Below are positions 27,892-39,030 of a stretch of DNA of 64,000 bases, one piece after another. The position numbers were made by a program, and so were the translations under genes. Every line of letters begins with the position of its first letter. Position 1 is the stretch's first letter. The notes below the pieces were generated by a model. It was not told the DNA's origin and searched no databases. It worked only from the letters and a program-made list of their open reading frames with translations. The DNA is from Cepaea nemoralis (lineage: Eukaryota; Mollusca; Gastropoda; Stylommatophora; Helicidae): contig JACEFZ010004201.1 of the NCBI GenBank assembly GCA_014155875.1, positions 274,001 to 338,000 on the forward strand, given 5' to 3'.

Positions 27892-28368
27892 AACTTGACC
27901 TGGTGCCAGTCTGTGGTTTTGTTGACCGGGTGCCGTCTGTGGTTTTGTTGACCTGGTGCCAGTCTGTGGTTTTGTTGACCTGGTGCCAGTCTGTGGTTTT
28001 GTTGACCTGGTGCCAGTCTGTGGTTTTGTTGACCTGGTGCCAGTCTGTGGTTTTGTTGACCTGGTGCCAGTCTGTGGTTTTGTTGACCTGGTGCCAGTCT
28101 GTGGTTTTGTTGACCTGGTGCCGTCTGTGGTTTTGTTGACCTGGTGTCAGTCTGTGGTTTGTTGACCTGGTGTCAGTCTGTGGTTTTGTTGACCTGGTGT
28201 CAGTCTGTGGTTTTGTTGACCGGGTGCCGTCTGTGGTTTTGTTGACCTGGTGCCAGTCTGTGGTTTTGTTGACCTGGTGCCAGTCTGTGGTTTTGTTGAC
28301 CTGGTGCCAGTCTGTGGTTTTGTTGACCTGGTGCCAGTCTGTGGTTTTGTTGACCTGGTACCATTTGC
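27892..28368. repeat. 27-bp minisatellite, about 17-18 units
   Basis: The unit is built on TGACCTGGTGCCAGTCTGTG plus GTTTTGT. Variants are one- or three-base deletions (GTGCCGTCTG) and a T variant (GTGTCAG). It passes directly into the next array. Confidence 0.97.
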
Positions 28369-28371
28369 GGC

Positions 28372-29021
28372 CTGTGGTCATGTGTTAGCTCCCTGGCCTG
28401 TGGTCATGTGTTAGCTCCATGGCCTGTGGTCATGTGTTAGCTCCCTGGCCTGTGGTCATGTGTTAGCTCCATGGCCTGTGGTCATGTGTTAGCTCCCTGG
28501 CCTGTGGTCATGTGTTAGCTCCCTGACCTGTGGTCATGTGTTAGCTCCCTGACCTGCCGGCGCTGTGGTCATGTGTTAGCTCCATGGCCTGTGGTCATGT
28601 GTTAGCTCCATGGCATGTGGTCATGTGTTAGCTCCATGACCTGTGGTCATGTGTTAGCTCCCTGACCTGCCGGCGCTGTGGTCATGTGTTAGCTCCATGG
28701 CCTGTGGTCATGTGTTAGCTCCATGGCCTGTGGTCATGTGTTAGCTCCCTGGCCTGTGGTCATGTGTTAGCTCCCTGACCTGCCGGCGCTGTGGTCATGT
28801 GTTAGCTCCATGGCCTGTGGTCATGTGTTAGCTCCATGGCCTGTGGTCATGTGTTAGCTCCCTGGCCTGTGGTCATGTGTTAGCTCCCTGACCTGTGGTC
28901 ATGTGTTAGCTCCCTGACCTGCCGGCGCTGTGGTCATGTGTTAGCTCCATGGCCTGTGGTCATGTGTTAGCTCCCTGGCCTGTGGTCATGTGTTAGCTCC
29001 CTGACCTGCCGGCGCTGTGAT
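28372..29021. repeat. 26-bp minisatellite with periodic GCCGGCGCT insert
   Basis: About 24 units built on GTGGTCATGTGTTAGCTCC, ending CTGGCCT, ATGGCCT or CTGACCT. After some CTGACCT units an extra CCGGCGCT appears, near 28556, 28670, 28782, 28920 and 29010. Spacing is about 90-138 bp, giving a higher-order pattern. Confidence 0.97.
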
Positions 29022-29480
29022 TTGAAATTCCCCTCGAGGACGAGGTTTTTGTTTATTCATCTGGCTTCCATATCCACCCTGTCCTGAAATTTGTACCAGA
29101 AAAGCTGTCCGACAGTAACTGCGGCTGGCTGTTATTGACCACAGCACCTGTCGAGTGCCGATTGCTCTATACAAGTTTGAAGCTAGCATTATACACTCAT
29201 AACGCGACCAGGCCTCTGAAAGGGCCGTTTACTGTCACATATTTAATTACCATTTTTCCAATCCGCCTTGAGTCTGTCAAGAGAGGCCTTTATTTGCACT
29301 TCACACACACCCACAGTTTTGATAATACTGTCAGTGCGTTGGCTCTGACCGTATTTTATTGTCATTAGCATACCACTTCCCACGACCCGATTCTAATGAG
29401 ACAGTCAGTGCCCGTCCACAAGGGACTTGCTGCTGCAGAAAGAAGAATTTGTTTTCTGAGCACAGTACGTATTGTATGAT
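29022..29480. other. No recognisable gene
   Basis: Unique sequence between the 26-bp array and a CT tract. Confidence 0.35.
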
Positions 29481-29483
<3 letters not shown>

Positions 29484-29560
<77 letters not shown>

Positions 29561-29610
29561 GTCTCCCTCTCTTTCTCCCTCTCTCTCTCTCTCTCTCATT
29601 CTCTCTCTCA
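29484..29610. repeat. (CT)n microsatellite, interrupted
   Basis: About 65 bases of pure CT, then an interrupted CT/TTTC region to about 29610. Confidence 0.95.
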
Positions 29611-29785
29611 TACGTGGTGGTATTTAAGGCAACGGATTCATCCGTCGTTATCTGGGACTAGGTGTCTGCGAGGCCACGTCGGCAAACCTCCTGCCTCACA
29701 TTACGAAGGTAGTCTGTTCGTTTTCATTCACCGTCATTCGGTTCACGAATGTAATTTTCTCCGATACCCCTGAGATTCGTTGCTG

Positions 29786-29920
29786 AAGCTGTGGAGTGTG
29801 CTTTGTGCGTCGAAGCTGTGAAGTGTGCTTTGTGCGCCGAAGCTGTGGAGTGTGCTCTGTGCGCCGAAGCTGTGGAGTGTGCTCTGTGCGCCGAAGCTGT
29901 GGAGTGTGCTCTGTGCGAAG
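29786..29920. repeat. 27-bp minisatellite, about five units
   Basis: The unit is GAAGCTGTGGAGTGTGCTCT plus GTGCGCC. It reads as repeated EAVECALCA in one plus frame, which I take to be compositional. Confidence 0.95.
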
Positions 29921-30079
29921 TTTTCATTAATTATAGGAGGACTATAAGAAAAAAGAAAAGAAACACATCGTAGTGCGAAAATGACGAACATGTCACCAAA
30001 TATTTTAAAAGAGGACAATTACATATAAAGCAGAATATAATAATAAAGGAAAATCAATTTTGAAGATAGAAGCTCAGAA

Positions 30080-30905
30080 TGTTCTTAACCATATGAAAAT
30101 TGGCAACATCCCCAGGTCTAGACAACATCATAACAGAAAGGATCCATGCCTTAGAAGAATATGGAAGAGACCAGGTCACCAGGCTGCTGAACACAGTATA
30201 TGATACTGGAGATATACCTCCTAAATTATGTGATAATAAACCACATAACGAGGGTTTTGCTAAGAATCATGATGCAAAAAGCTAGAAAGAAAATCTAACC
30301 CCAGAAAGGGTAAGAACATTGTGGTTTCAAAGAAGACAATGGTACAGTAAATGCTATGTATTTGGCTGAGAACATTAATTGAGCGTTCCATAGAAGTAAA
30401 CGAAGGTCAACATCTTTGCTGTATTGACGACACAGCGACTTTCCATAAAGTAAGACATGTCAACATCTTTGCTGTATTGACGACACATCGACTTTCCATA
30501 AAGTAAGACATGTCAACATCCTTGCTGTATTGAGGACCAGCGACTTTCCATAAAGTAAGACATGTCAACATCTTTGCTGTATTGACGACACAGCGACTTT
30601 CCATAAAGTAAGACATGTCAACATCTTTGCTGTATTGACGACACAGCGACTTTCCATAAAGTAAGACATGTCAACATCTTTGCTGTATTGACGACACAGC
30701 GGCTTTCCATAAAGTAAGACATGTCAACATCTTTGCTGTATTGACGACACAGCGGCTGTCTATAAAGTAAGACATGTCAACATCTTTGCTGTATTGACGA
30801 CACAGCGGCTTTCCATAAAGTAAGACATGTCAACATCTTTGCTGTATTGACGACACAGCGACTTTCCATAAAGTAAGACATGTCAACATGATGCCGATGC
30901 TTTTT
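30080..30905 (+). pseudogene. LINE reverse transcriptase, fingers to motif A, split by a 53-bp array
   Basis: 30100-30285 encodes SPGLDNIITERIHALEEYGR, then VTRLLNTVYDTGDIPPKLC, the fingers region of the same family as the LINE at 21.4-23.3 kb. At 30378-30470 it reads IERSIEVNEGQHLCCIDDTA then TFHKVRHVN, the motif A region. The segment coding HLCCIDDTATFHKVRHV is repeated about nine times. After the last copy the frame resumes as KVRHVNMMPML at 30870-30902, where the parent sequence would continue. The next part of the gene is missing; the C-terminus follows at 30943. Confidence 0.75.
30405..30890 (+). repeat. 53-bp minisatellite, about nine units, derived from LINE motif A
   Basis: The unit contains GTCAACATCTTTGCTGTATT, GACGACACAGCGACTTTCCA and TAAAGTAAGACAT, with few differences between copies. 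Flanking LINE sequence is continuous with both ends of the unit. Confidence 0.95.
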
Positions 30906-30912
30906 TTTTTTT

Positions 30913-30941
30913 TAAAGTTGCATATCCCTTACAGGGCGTGG
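30913..30941 (-). mobile_element. SINE-1 3'-end fragment
   Basis: AAGTTGCATATCCCTTACAG followed by GGCGTGG matches the last bases of SINE-1, after a run of 13 T. It is only a stub. Confidence 0.6.
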
Positions 30942-30942
30942 A

Positions 30943-31310
30943 CGATGAGCAGAAAAGTTGAAAAACATCTAATGGAAGTGGAAATATGGTTTCTGAGGAA
31001 AATCTAAAGAATACCATGGACAGACATACAAACCAATTAGTAAACCTTATAACAAGCACATGAAAACCGTGAACTGATTAGATAAATTCTACGTAGACAG
31101 TGACAAGTTTTTGGGAACGTTGTGAGAAGAAATAAACTAGACAATTTGACGACAACTGGCAAGACTGAGGGAAAAAAATTAAGGGGAAGACAGAGAAGTA
31201 AATATAAGTATGGCTTAGCCACATGGCATGGTCGAGACAAGAACATAGAGCCGATCGTATGAGATAGCAAAACATGACAGCTCATGATCATCGGCAAGGC
31301 ACAAGATGAT
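30943..31310 (+). pseudogene. LINE C-terminal fragment, same family as 21.4-23.3 kb
   Basis: Encodes KVEKHLMEVEIWFLRKI, RIPWTDIQTN, NVVRRNKLDNLTTTGKTEG and GLATWHGRDKN, parallel to the C-terminus of the minus-strand LINE at 21435-21879. Five or more stops. Probably the same insertion as the fragment ending at 30905, with the middle of the gene deleted. Confidence 0.72.
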
Positions 31311-31324
31311 GAAAACGCAGATCT

Positions 31325-31640
31325 TTACTCTTGCTTCATAAATTAAACAAAGCATTTGGTTGTTTAGAACATTAAGAATCAGACGTGAGAATATATGAAG
31401 ATACAACAGACATGTTAGACATGGTGTCATTTTATTCGTTTCGCTTATCTACTGAAAATACCACGGGGAATGTTAGAGAAAATATGGACAGTGACAAATA
31501 TAACCTCTTTATAATCGGATGAATAGCAATACGTAAACTTCAATATACTGACGACACTGTATGACTATTAACACACCAAGGAAGAACTAAAAATCTAATA
31601 AAGTCAGTTTGAGAGCAAAAGCGGAAAACTACAGTTAAAT
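31325..31640 (+). pseudogene. LINE reverse transcriptase, motif A to active site (left half of a split copy)
   Basis: Plus strand: LNKAFGCLEH (motif A, about 31344-31373), then RKLQYTDDTV with the active-site YTDD at about 31549-31560, then a degenerate helix, and KLQLNHNTIKT at 31630-31662. The last corresponds to the GLxLNxxKTK motif that follows the active site in LINEs. From here the sequence turns into a 28-bp array; the reverse transcriptase appears to resume at about 34090. Confidence 0.62.
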
Positions 31641-34060
31641 CACAATACAATAAAAACTGCAGTAAAATCACAATACAACAAAAACTACAGTTAAATCACA
31701 ATACAACAAAAACATCATTTAAATCACACCACAATAAAAACTACAGGTAAATAATAATACAACAAAAACACCAGTTAAATAACAATACAACAAAACCAAC
31801 AGTTAAATCACAATACAAGAAATACAACAGCTAAATCACAATACAACAAAAACAACAGTTAAATCACAATACAACAAAAACAACAGTTAAATCACAATAC
31901 AACAAAAACTACAGTTAAATCACAATACAACAAAAACTACAGTTTAATCACAATACAACAAAAACTACAGTTAAATCACAATACAACAAAATCAACAGTT
32001 AAATCACAATACAACAAAAACAACAGCTAAATCACACTACAACAAAAACAACAGTTAAATCACAATACAACAAAAACAACAGTTAAATCACAATACAACA
32101 AAAACTATTGTTAAATCACAATACAACAAAAACACCAGTTAAATCACAATGCAACAAAAACACCAGTTAAATCACAATACAACAAAAACTACAGTTAAAT
32201 CGCAATACAACAATAACGACAGTTAAATCGCAATACCATAAAAACTACAGGTCAATCACAATACAAGAAAAACAACAGTTAAATCACAATACAACAATAA
32301 CGACAGTTAAATCACAATACAACAATAACGACAGTTAAATCACAATACAACAATAACGACAGTTAAATAACAATACAACAAAAACCACTGTTAAATCACA
32401 ATACGGCAAAAACTACAGTTAAATAATAATACAACAAAAACACCAGTTAAATAACAATACAAAAAAAAACAACAGTTAAATCACAATACAACAAAATTTA
32501 CAGTTTAATCACAATACAACAAAAAGAACAGCTAAATCACAATACAACAAAAAGTACAGTTAAATCACAATACAACAAAAACAACAGTTAAATCACAATA
32601 CAACAAAAACAACAGCTAAATCACAATACAACAAAAACAACAGTTAAATCACAATACAACAAAAACGACAGTTAAATCACAATACAACAAAAACTACAGT
32701 TAAATCACAATACAACAAAAACGACAGTTAAATCACAATACAACAAAAACTACAGTTAAATCGCAATACAACAATAACGACAGTTAAATCGTAATACCAT
32801 AAAAACTAAAGGTCAATCACAATACAAGAAAAACAACAGTTAAATCACAATACAACAATAACGACAGTTAAATCACAATACAACAATAACGACAGTTAAA
32901 TCACAATACAACAATAACGACAGTTAAATAACAATACAACAAAAACCACTGTTAAATCACAATACGACAAAAACTACAGTTAAATAATAATACAACAAAA
33001 ACACCAGTTAAATAACAATACAACAAAACCAACAGTTAAATCACAATACAACAAAAACTACAGTTTAATCACAATACAACAAAAAGAACAGCTAAATCAC
33101 AATACAATAAAAACCACAGTTAAATCACAATACAAGAAAAACAACAGTTAAATCACAATACAACAAAAAACAACAGTTACATCGCAATACAATAAAAACT
33201 ACAGTTAAATCACAATACAACAAAAACTACAGTTAAATAACAATACAACAAAAAACACCAGTTGAATAACAATACAACAATACCAATAGTTAAATCACAA
33301 TACAAGAAAACCAAGGGATGTCCGTTGTCCGTAAGGTCACCTTCATCTTCGTCCCGGGACATGCGGGAGTCAAGGGAAATGATCGAGCTGATAAACTGGT
33401 TGGCTTTGCACCCCCTACAGATGGCCAGACCATCGATCGCGACGATGTTATTAACATCCTTAAAGAGATGTCGAGATCAGAGGACTTTGGCGTCAGTGAA
33501 TCCACATCGTTGTCCGGGATGAAAGACTTGGGAGTAAGAATCGGCACAGCCAGACGCGAGAGGTACATCGGGAAAACGAGGGGCCTCGTTAACCAACACA
33601 GAACTGGCACTATTAGCCACCGGACGCTGATGCTTATGCTGGGGGTAGGATCTGAGCACCTAAGGACATGTCCGGAGTGCAACGAAGATACCCCAACTGA
33701 TAACTGGTAACTGACAAGAAAACCAGCAGTTAAATCAAAATACAACAAAATTAACAGTTAAATCACAATACAACACAACCAACAGTTAAATCACAATACA
33801 ACACAACCAACAGTTAAATCACAATACAACAAAATTAACAGTTAAATCACAATACAACAAAACCAACAGTTAAATCATAATACAACGAAACTACAGTTAA
33901 ATCACACTACAACAAAAACAAAAGTTAAATCGCAATACAACAACAACAACAATTAAATCACAATACAACAAAAACAACAGTTAAATCACAATATAACGAA
34001 ATAGTAGTTAAATCAAACTACAAGAAAAACTACATTTAACTTCACGACTACAACAAAAAT
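31630..34060 (+). repeat. 28-bp minisatellite, about 70 units, interrupted once
   Basis: The unit is CAGTTAAATCACAATACAAC plus AAAAACWA. It runs from inside the reverse transcriptase fragment at 31630 to about 34060, apart from an inserted LINE end at 33310-33715. A block of variant units at 32190-32460 is repeated at 32757-33025, showing a duplication about 565 bp apart inside the array. Confidence 0.95.
33310..33715 (+). pseudogene. LINE 3' end with RNase H C-terminus, inserted in the 28-bp array
   Basis: Open frame of 130 codons: VTFIFVPGHAGVKGNDRADK (RNase H end), then GLVNQHRTGTISHRTLMLML and a CPEC pair near the end. After it comes ACTGATAACTGGTAACTGA, a short direct-repeat tail typical of LINE 3' termini. 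It is a 5'-truncated copy; a second copy lies in another array at 39.5-39.9 kb. The frame is intact, so this insertion is relatively recent. Confidence 0.75.
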
Positions 34061-34089
34061 TCAAAAATAAAGACAACCAATAAACCAAA

Positions 34090-34300
34090 CATAGCAACAT
34101 ATATATTTAAAAATGGAAATTACAGGAAGGGAGCAATGTTGGATATCTAGGTTGATAGCTGCTGACGGACGATGGGAATGTGACGACAAAAATTACAAGA
34201 GCAAACATTGATGTGCAAAAAGTATATCTATAAAACATTTATGGATGTGAGTAGATAGCACAATAAACCTCAGAGAACTGAGAGCACGCATATTACGCCA
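34090..34300 (+). pseudogene. LINE reverse transcriptase, continuation after the 28-bp array
   Basis: Plus strand reads KMEITGREQCWISRLIAADG and RWECDDK at about 34111-34193, resembling the YLGxxITADGRCxxxIK segment that follows the GLxLN motif in LINE reverse transcriptases. Its order and strand fit a continuation of 31325-31640. Similarity is short and has frame changes. Confidence 0.5.
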
Positions 34301-35040
34301 GCCGGGTAGAGTGAGAGTTGTAGAGAATGAGAACAAGACAATGTTGGATGAACTGGCCTAGTGGCGCAGCAGTTATATAAATAATCACACATAGTATTTT
34401 TAGAACTCACAGAAGAAGAAGCAAAAAAGTAGAGACTAGAGGACGCACTAGACAACACACAAGTGTATTTCGACGCATGATCAACTAGACACTCAAAAAT
34501 ATGTCTTCATTAGTCATGTCTATCATACACATGAACCTACAACTATGGAATACGGACAGAATTCGTATCAAACCTTTGAGATAGCACTATACGCCTCATA
34601 ATTTATATTAAACCAGCATATGTCAAATAACAAACACACAAACACATCGGACCGTAAATGCTATGTCCAGTATACTAACAAACATTTAAAGAAGATAAAT
34701 GATTGGTCGGTTCTAATGATGTGCACGTATTACACAGGAAATCAATTTGGAAACCAATAATTGATTTCCTAGTGGTGCAACAGAAGACCAAGCAGTTGAT
34801 CTTATCTAGAATACAGGACAGAGGGTTGTGAATGAACATGATCTCTTACGCCAACCGGTGTGGTTGATGTTGGTGATGATGAAAATGATAATGATGGTGA
34901 CTGTTGTCTGTCTTTAGGGTTTTAATGATACTGCAACAAACAGAAAAGCAATTATGAAAGCAGGGGACCGGAAATATGTTTCCAAATGACACGGTAATGA
35001 CAGCGTCGTCGTTGGAGGTAATATCTGTTTTTAATATCAT
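34301..35040. other. No gene; possible tRNA-like stub at 34350-34390
   Basis: CTGGCCTAGTGGCGCAGCAG (34350-34369) resembles a tRNA A box and could be the head of a further SINE, but no B box follows. The rest is unassigned. Confidence 0.3.
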
Positions 35041-35275
35041 TTTTTACAGGACATCACTGTCAACGCCAGCATTTTACTGCTGCTGTTGATGTCTTGGCAA
35101 ATTTACGTTCAGTAGTTTGCTATTGATTTCTGTACGACAGGTCCCATACCAGCTCGTTAAAACCCAGCGCAGCGCGGTCTGCTGCCAAATCGGTCGCATC
35201 TGTATCGAACGCGGGTAAGCAGGCTTGCGAATCGCGCCCGTAAGACCTTTACCACGGAGACCAGCATTAATATAA
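35041..35275 (-). mobile_element. SINE-1 copy
   Basis: Minus strand: head TGCTGGTCTCCGTGGTAAAG, B-box-like GCGTTCGATACAG, body, and 3' end TGCTGGCGTTGACAGTGATG. Complete apart from the last bases. Confidence 0.82.
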
Positions 35276-35409
35276 CTACAGCTTTGCCAATTCCCCAATT
35301 CCAGTTTTCGAAAAAAAAAATTCCAGATTCGGTCTCGTCTAACCTGCCTACTCTTTGGTTATTGTTGAGATCCGGGGTTTTTGTAGGTATTTTTACCCCT
35401 TTCTTGTTT

Positions 35410-37210
35410 TGTGTCTCGGACTGGTTATGTAAGCTTTTGTGTCTTTGACGTCAGCTGGGCGAATTGGTCGGTGGCTGTCCTTTGTTCCCGTCTCCTCTGG
35501 CGGTTTCTTTTATTAGTGAAGGCTCCTGGCTTTGTCTGGCTTGACTGATTGCAGTCCTTAAAAGGACTTTTTATTTGGTATTTTTGCGTCCTTTTTTTTG
35601 TGTATTTTCTGTAGGAGCTTTTCGATGTTTTCATTTTCCTCCTTGCGCCTATTTTCAGTGTCGAGTTTGAATATCTGCTGCCTTTCGATTTCTTCCTCCG
35701 TGGTCAGCCATGGGACGATTTCACCGTCATTTATATAGTATTTGAAGTCGGTCTCACAGTCATAGTGTAAGACTGGGTATTCCATCTTTTTCCCCCTGAA
35801 TTTCTTGGGCTTCTTCTTTTCTTTTTCTTCCCAGCGCCTTCTGAATTCCCTGCGCTGGAGTTCCTCCCTGCTAGCCGATTCTTGGCACTCCACCAGGGTA
35901 GCGGAAGAGGGTATTCTGTGCCTCCTTCAGAGATCCGACGGGATAGTGGTTCCCTCTTGGGCGTCGTGGTTGGGCTGCTGGCCTTAGCTTGCGGTTCCGG
36001 CTCGGCCTTTTGTTGGGTTTCATCTTGCGGCTTCTCTGTGATCTTTTCCGTGCTTCTGCTGGTTTGTTTGGGATTAGCTCCCTTTCAGTTCTTAGCATTT
36101 CTCTCTCCGCCTTGATGTCTCGTAGAATCTCTTCATTCTTCTTTGTCGTCTGTGCCATATGTTCAACCTCTTGTTTGATAAACTGCCGGATCTCCTTTAT
36201 TTCAGCAAGCAGCTTTTCATTGTCGCTGGTCGGTGCCGGTGTTTGAAGTAGCTTGACTTGTTGTTGTTGTTTTTTTTTTTTACTCATCAATCTGGCTTTG
36301 TAGTTGTGCTCTTTCAGCTTGCGAGATGCACGTGGCTGTCTCGCACCTCCGCATTGCTTTCGTAATTGGTGTCTTTGTGGTAATGGCGAGCTTTAAGACG
36401 TCTCTGTCTTTGGAGGTACGGACAGCCTAAGTATCTTGCTTCATGCTTGCCCAGGCAGTTGACGCACTTTCTTTTGTTGTTGGGTGCTCGGAAGTCCGTG
36501 TCCAGCTTGGCCAGTGGACACTCCTTGAAGGCGTGGTGATCGGCGCAGTACCGGCAAATTTCCGTCTTACTGCGACATGCTGCTCTGCTGTGACCGGCCC
36601 TCTGGTATCTGGAACATTGAGTTATTCTTGGTATGAATCCTTCAGGTTGTTGTATTTTCTTGTCTGTCGATACCTGACGTGGTATCTTGCAGCCCTCAGT
36701 CGTCACCACCGCCAGCGTGGTAGGGATCTTTGATTACGTCAGGATCCTCTCCACCTTCAAGATTCGCATGTTGAGATTCTCTTCTTGTAGCTACTTCGTG
36801 ATTTTTTTGTCTGACAGCTTGTCTGACACTTGAATACGCTTGACAACCCATCTGACAGTTTTTGAGTCGGTTTTTCCGACTCTGGTGTCTTTCTCCTCCT
36901 TCTTCTCAGCTGTGTTGGCTCTTGTCTGTGGTGGGTTGTCGTCGATCAACCTCGTGGTGGCTTCAGTAGTAACTGTAGTTTCAGGTTCTTTGTTTCAGCT
37001 CACATGAAATTTCTCTCCGCCCGTCTTCTTTATGGCTTTGTCGGCTCCCACGCTGCACATCTTAAAAATCACGTGTCTTTTGGTGTTCTTGCCACTTGCA
37101 ATTTTACCCCTTATCAGGCTTCTTGACTTGTTCAGGTGATTTGTCTTGTTAGAGCTCGCAGTAACAGGCACGCACCGTGACGTGACCCCAAAACATGCGC
37201 GATACATACA
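35410..37210 (-). pseudogene. LINE ORF1 (Gag-like RNA-binding protein), broken
   Basis: Reading leftwards from 37207: a basic N-terminus, then a degenerate middle. At 36709-36314 there are three zinc knuckles: CSRYQRAGHSRAAC (second Cys lost), CRYCADHHAFKEC and CVNCLGKHEARYLGC. A Lys/Glu-rich coiled-coil-like stretch follows (LLAEIKEIRQFIKQEVEH, 36225-36170), then a charged tail to 35425. Triple CCHC/CCHC-like knuckles in this order mark ORF1 of Jockey/I-type LINEs, whose product binds the element RNA. Frames break near 36990-36720, 36300, 35880 and 35620. The reverse transcriptase ORF that should follow is absent; SINE-1 is there instead. Confidence 0.75.
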
Positions 37211-37309
37211 GCTTTGTAATGTGTGCTGCGTTAAATCGATGGAACGTCAGTCAGCTGTGTTTCTGACAAGAGATCAACACCATATTTTGCACATGGAATA
37301 TTTTTTTTA

Positions 37310-37550
37310 ATGTTGCATATCCCTTACAGGACATTGCAGTCAACACCAGCCTTTTTCAGCTGCTTTTGATGTACTAGGCAAATTTTACGTTCAGTAGTTT
37401 GCCATTGCTTTCTGAACTACCGGTTCACATACCCCGTCAGTTATCAGAGCAGCGCGAACCGCTGCCGATTCTTGCAGCTGCTGTTTTCCCCACGTGGACA
37501 TATGGGATTACGAACAATGTCGCCAACCCCTTGGCCAGGGAGGACGAATA
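37310..37550 (-). mobile_element. SINE-1 copy
   Basis: The plus strand reads GTTGCATATCCCTTACAGGA, then the body, then ATGGGATTACGAACAATGTC and a degenerate head (CCAACCCCTTGGCCAGGGAG). The head is of the GGCCGAGGGGTTA class. Confidence 0.75.
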
Positions 37551-37699
37551 ATGAAGACGTCCGAAAATTGATCGTACAGAAACGTTCACAGTATTGATAT
37601 ATGGATGGATCAGCTGCGGCAGCAACTTAGTTTGACTAAACATACTGAACTAGTATATGTCATAGGAATAGAGAAATAAATCACACACTGATAAGTATA

Positions 37700-39030
37700 A
37701 GGGGCGTTCATTTGAAATCCGTTCGTGCCGCACCGCGCGTAATTGACTATGACATGATCATGTTCAACACATGATCATGTCATAGTCATGTGATAAGTAC
37801 TGCCCAATTAATAAAATAGCACGCGCTTATCGTCCCATGATGCATAGGTTCTGTTTCTTACCATTAAGAAAATGGCCGAGTTGATCACAAATCCGTCCAA
37901 AGAAGCTTAAAGAGCGGTGATTAAGTTTCTTTCATTTAAAGGATGTCGACCAATGGACATTCATCGAAGAATGCAGGCAGCGTACGGTGACAAATGTATG
38001 TCCAAGACAACAGTGACAGACTGGAAACGAATGTTTCGGAAAGGACGTCAGTTCACGACAGATCTTCGACGACAGGGTCAAGCGCATATTGTTGCAACAG
38101 TAAAAAAAAAATTTCACCAAAATTAATGCAGCAGAACAGATGAACCGTGGTCGAAGCATACGTTCGCTGGCGAAAAAATTTGATATGTCAATTGGGACAA
38201 TTCAAAAGGCCGTTCGTAAAAAATTGCAATATCGGAAGGTGTGTTCACAGTGGGTACCACGGATGTTGACCGACCACCAAAAAGAGAAACGCATGGGATG
38301 GTGTTTGAACTACTTGCTGCGTTACAGAGTGGAGGGTGATGCATAATAGCAGGCGATGAATCATGGTGTCACCACTTTGAGCCGAGTACCAAAAGAGAAA
38401 ACATGCAAAGGAAGCATGCTGGATCACCAACACCCAAAAAAAATTCAAGTTACAGGTTTCCGCTGATAATGTTATGCTGAGTGCATTTTTTTTTACCATG
38501 AAGGGCTATTGTTGGCCGACTTTAAAGAACCTGGTGTCAACATCAACTCTACCAAATACTTGCAAACACTAGACAAGCTGGAAAAAGTCATCAAGAATAA
38601 ATGACCCGGCATGCTTTCTCGCGGTGTGATTTTGTTGCACGATAATGCTCGTCCGCATGTCGCAAAGATTGTGCAGAAAGCATTAGCAATGAAGAAGTGG
38701 GAAATTCTGCAACATCAAACCTATAGTCTTGATTTATCACCATGTGATTTTCATTTGTTCGGACCTCTAAAAAAAGTTCTCAAGGGGCAACGATTTCACA
38801 CAGGTGCAGACGTAATGAACGCGGCAACCACAATTCTGTTTGCAGACGGCATTCGCCGCCAACATAAATAATTGGATGGTTGCCTGAATGCCTACGGCAA
38901 CTTCTTCTGACCAAGCCATGGTGCATAATTCATTCAAAATAAAAGCTTTGTGTAATTCTACCACACCTGTTGCTGTTTCTTTCATGCTTTTGAAATAAAG
39001 CCATTGGAACGGGTTTCAAATGAACGTCCC
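37700..39030 (+). mobile_element. Mariner element, complete ends, broken transposase
   Basis: Inverted repeats GGGGCGTTCATTTGAAATCC (37701-37720) and, as reverse complement, GGGACGTTCATTTGAAACCC (39030-39011) are each next to TA (37698-37699 and 39031-39032), the mariner target. The length of 1.33 kb is normal. The transposase starts at 37872 but has TAA at 37908-37910. Frame changes follow near 38110 (run of A), at 38344-38400 and near 38490 (run of T). The N-terminal helix-turn-helix region is recognisable (37917-38346). The C-terminal catalytic residues remain (HDNARPHVAKI at about 38639-38671; DLSPCDFHLF at about 38731-38760). It cannot make transposase, but its ends look usable in trans. 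Confidence 0.88.

Noticed and set aside
27892..29021. Regular repeats that might suggest a CRISPR array
   Set aside because: Units are contiguous with no unique spacers, and the window is eukaryotic.
33318..33710. Intact 130-codon frame as a domesticated host gene
   Set aside because: It is the end of a LINE RNase H with a LINE-type tail, 5' truncated inside a minisatellite, and a second decayed copy exists at 39.5 kb.
36443..36733. Plus-strand frames across 35.8-36.7 kb
   Set aside because: They are antisense shadows of the minus-strand LINE ORF1, which has clear zinc knuckles.
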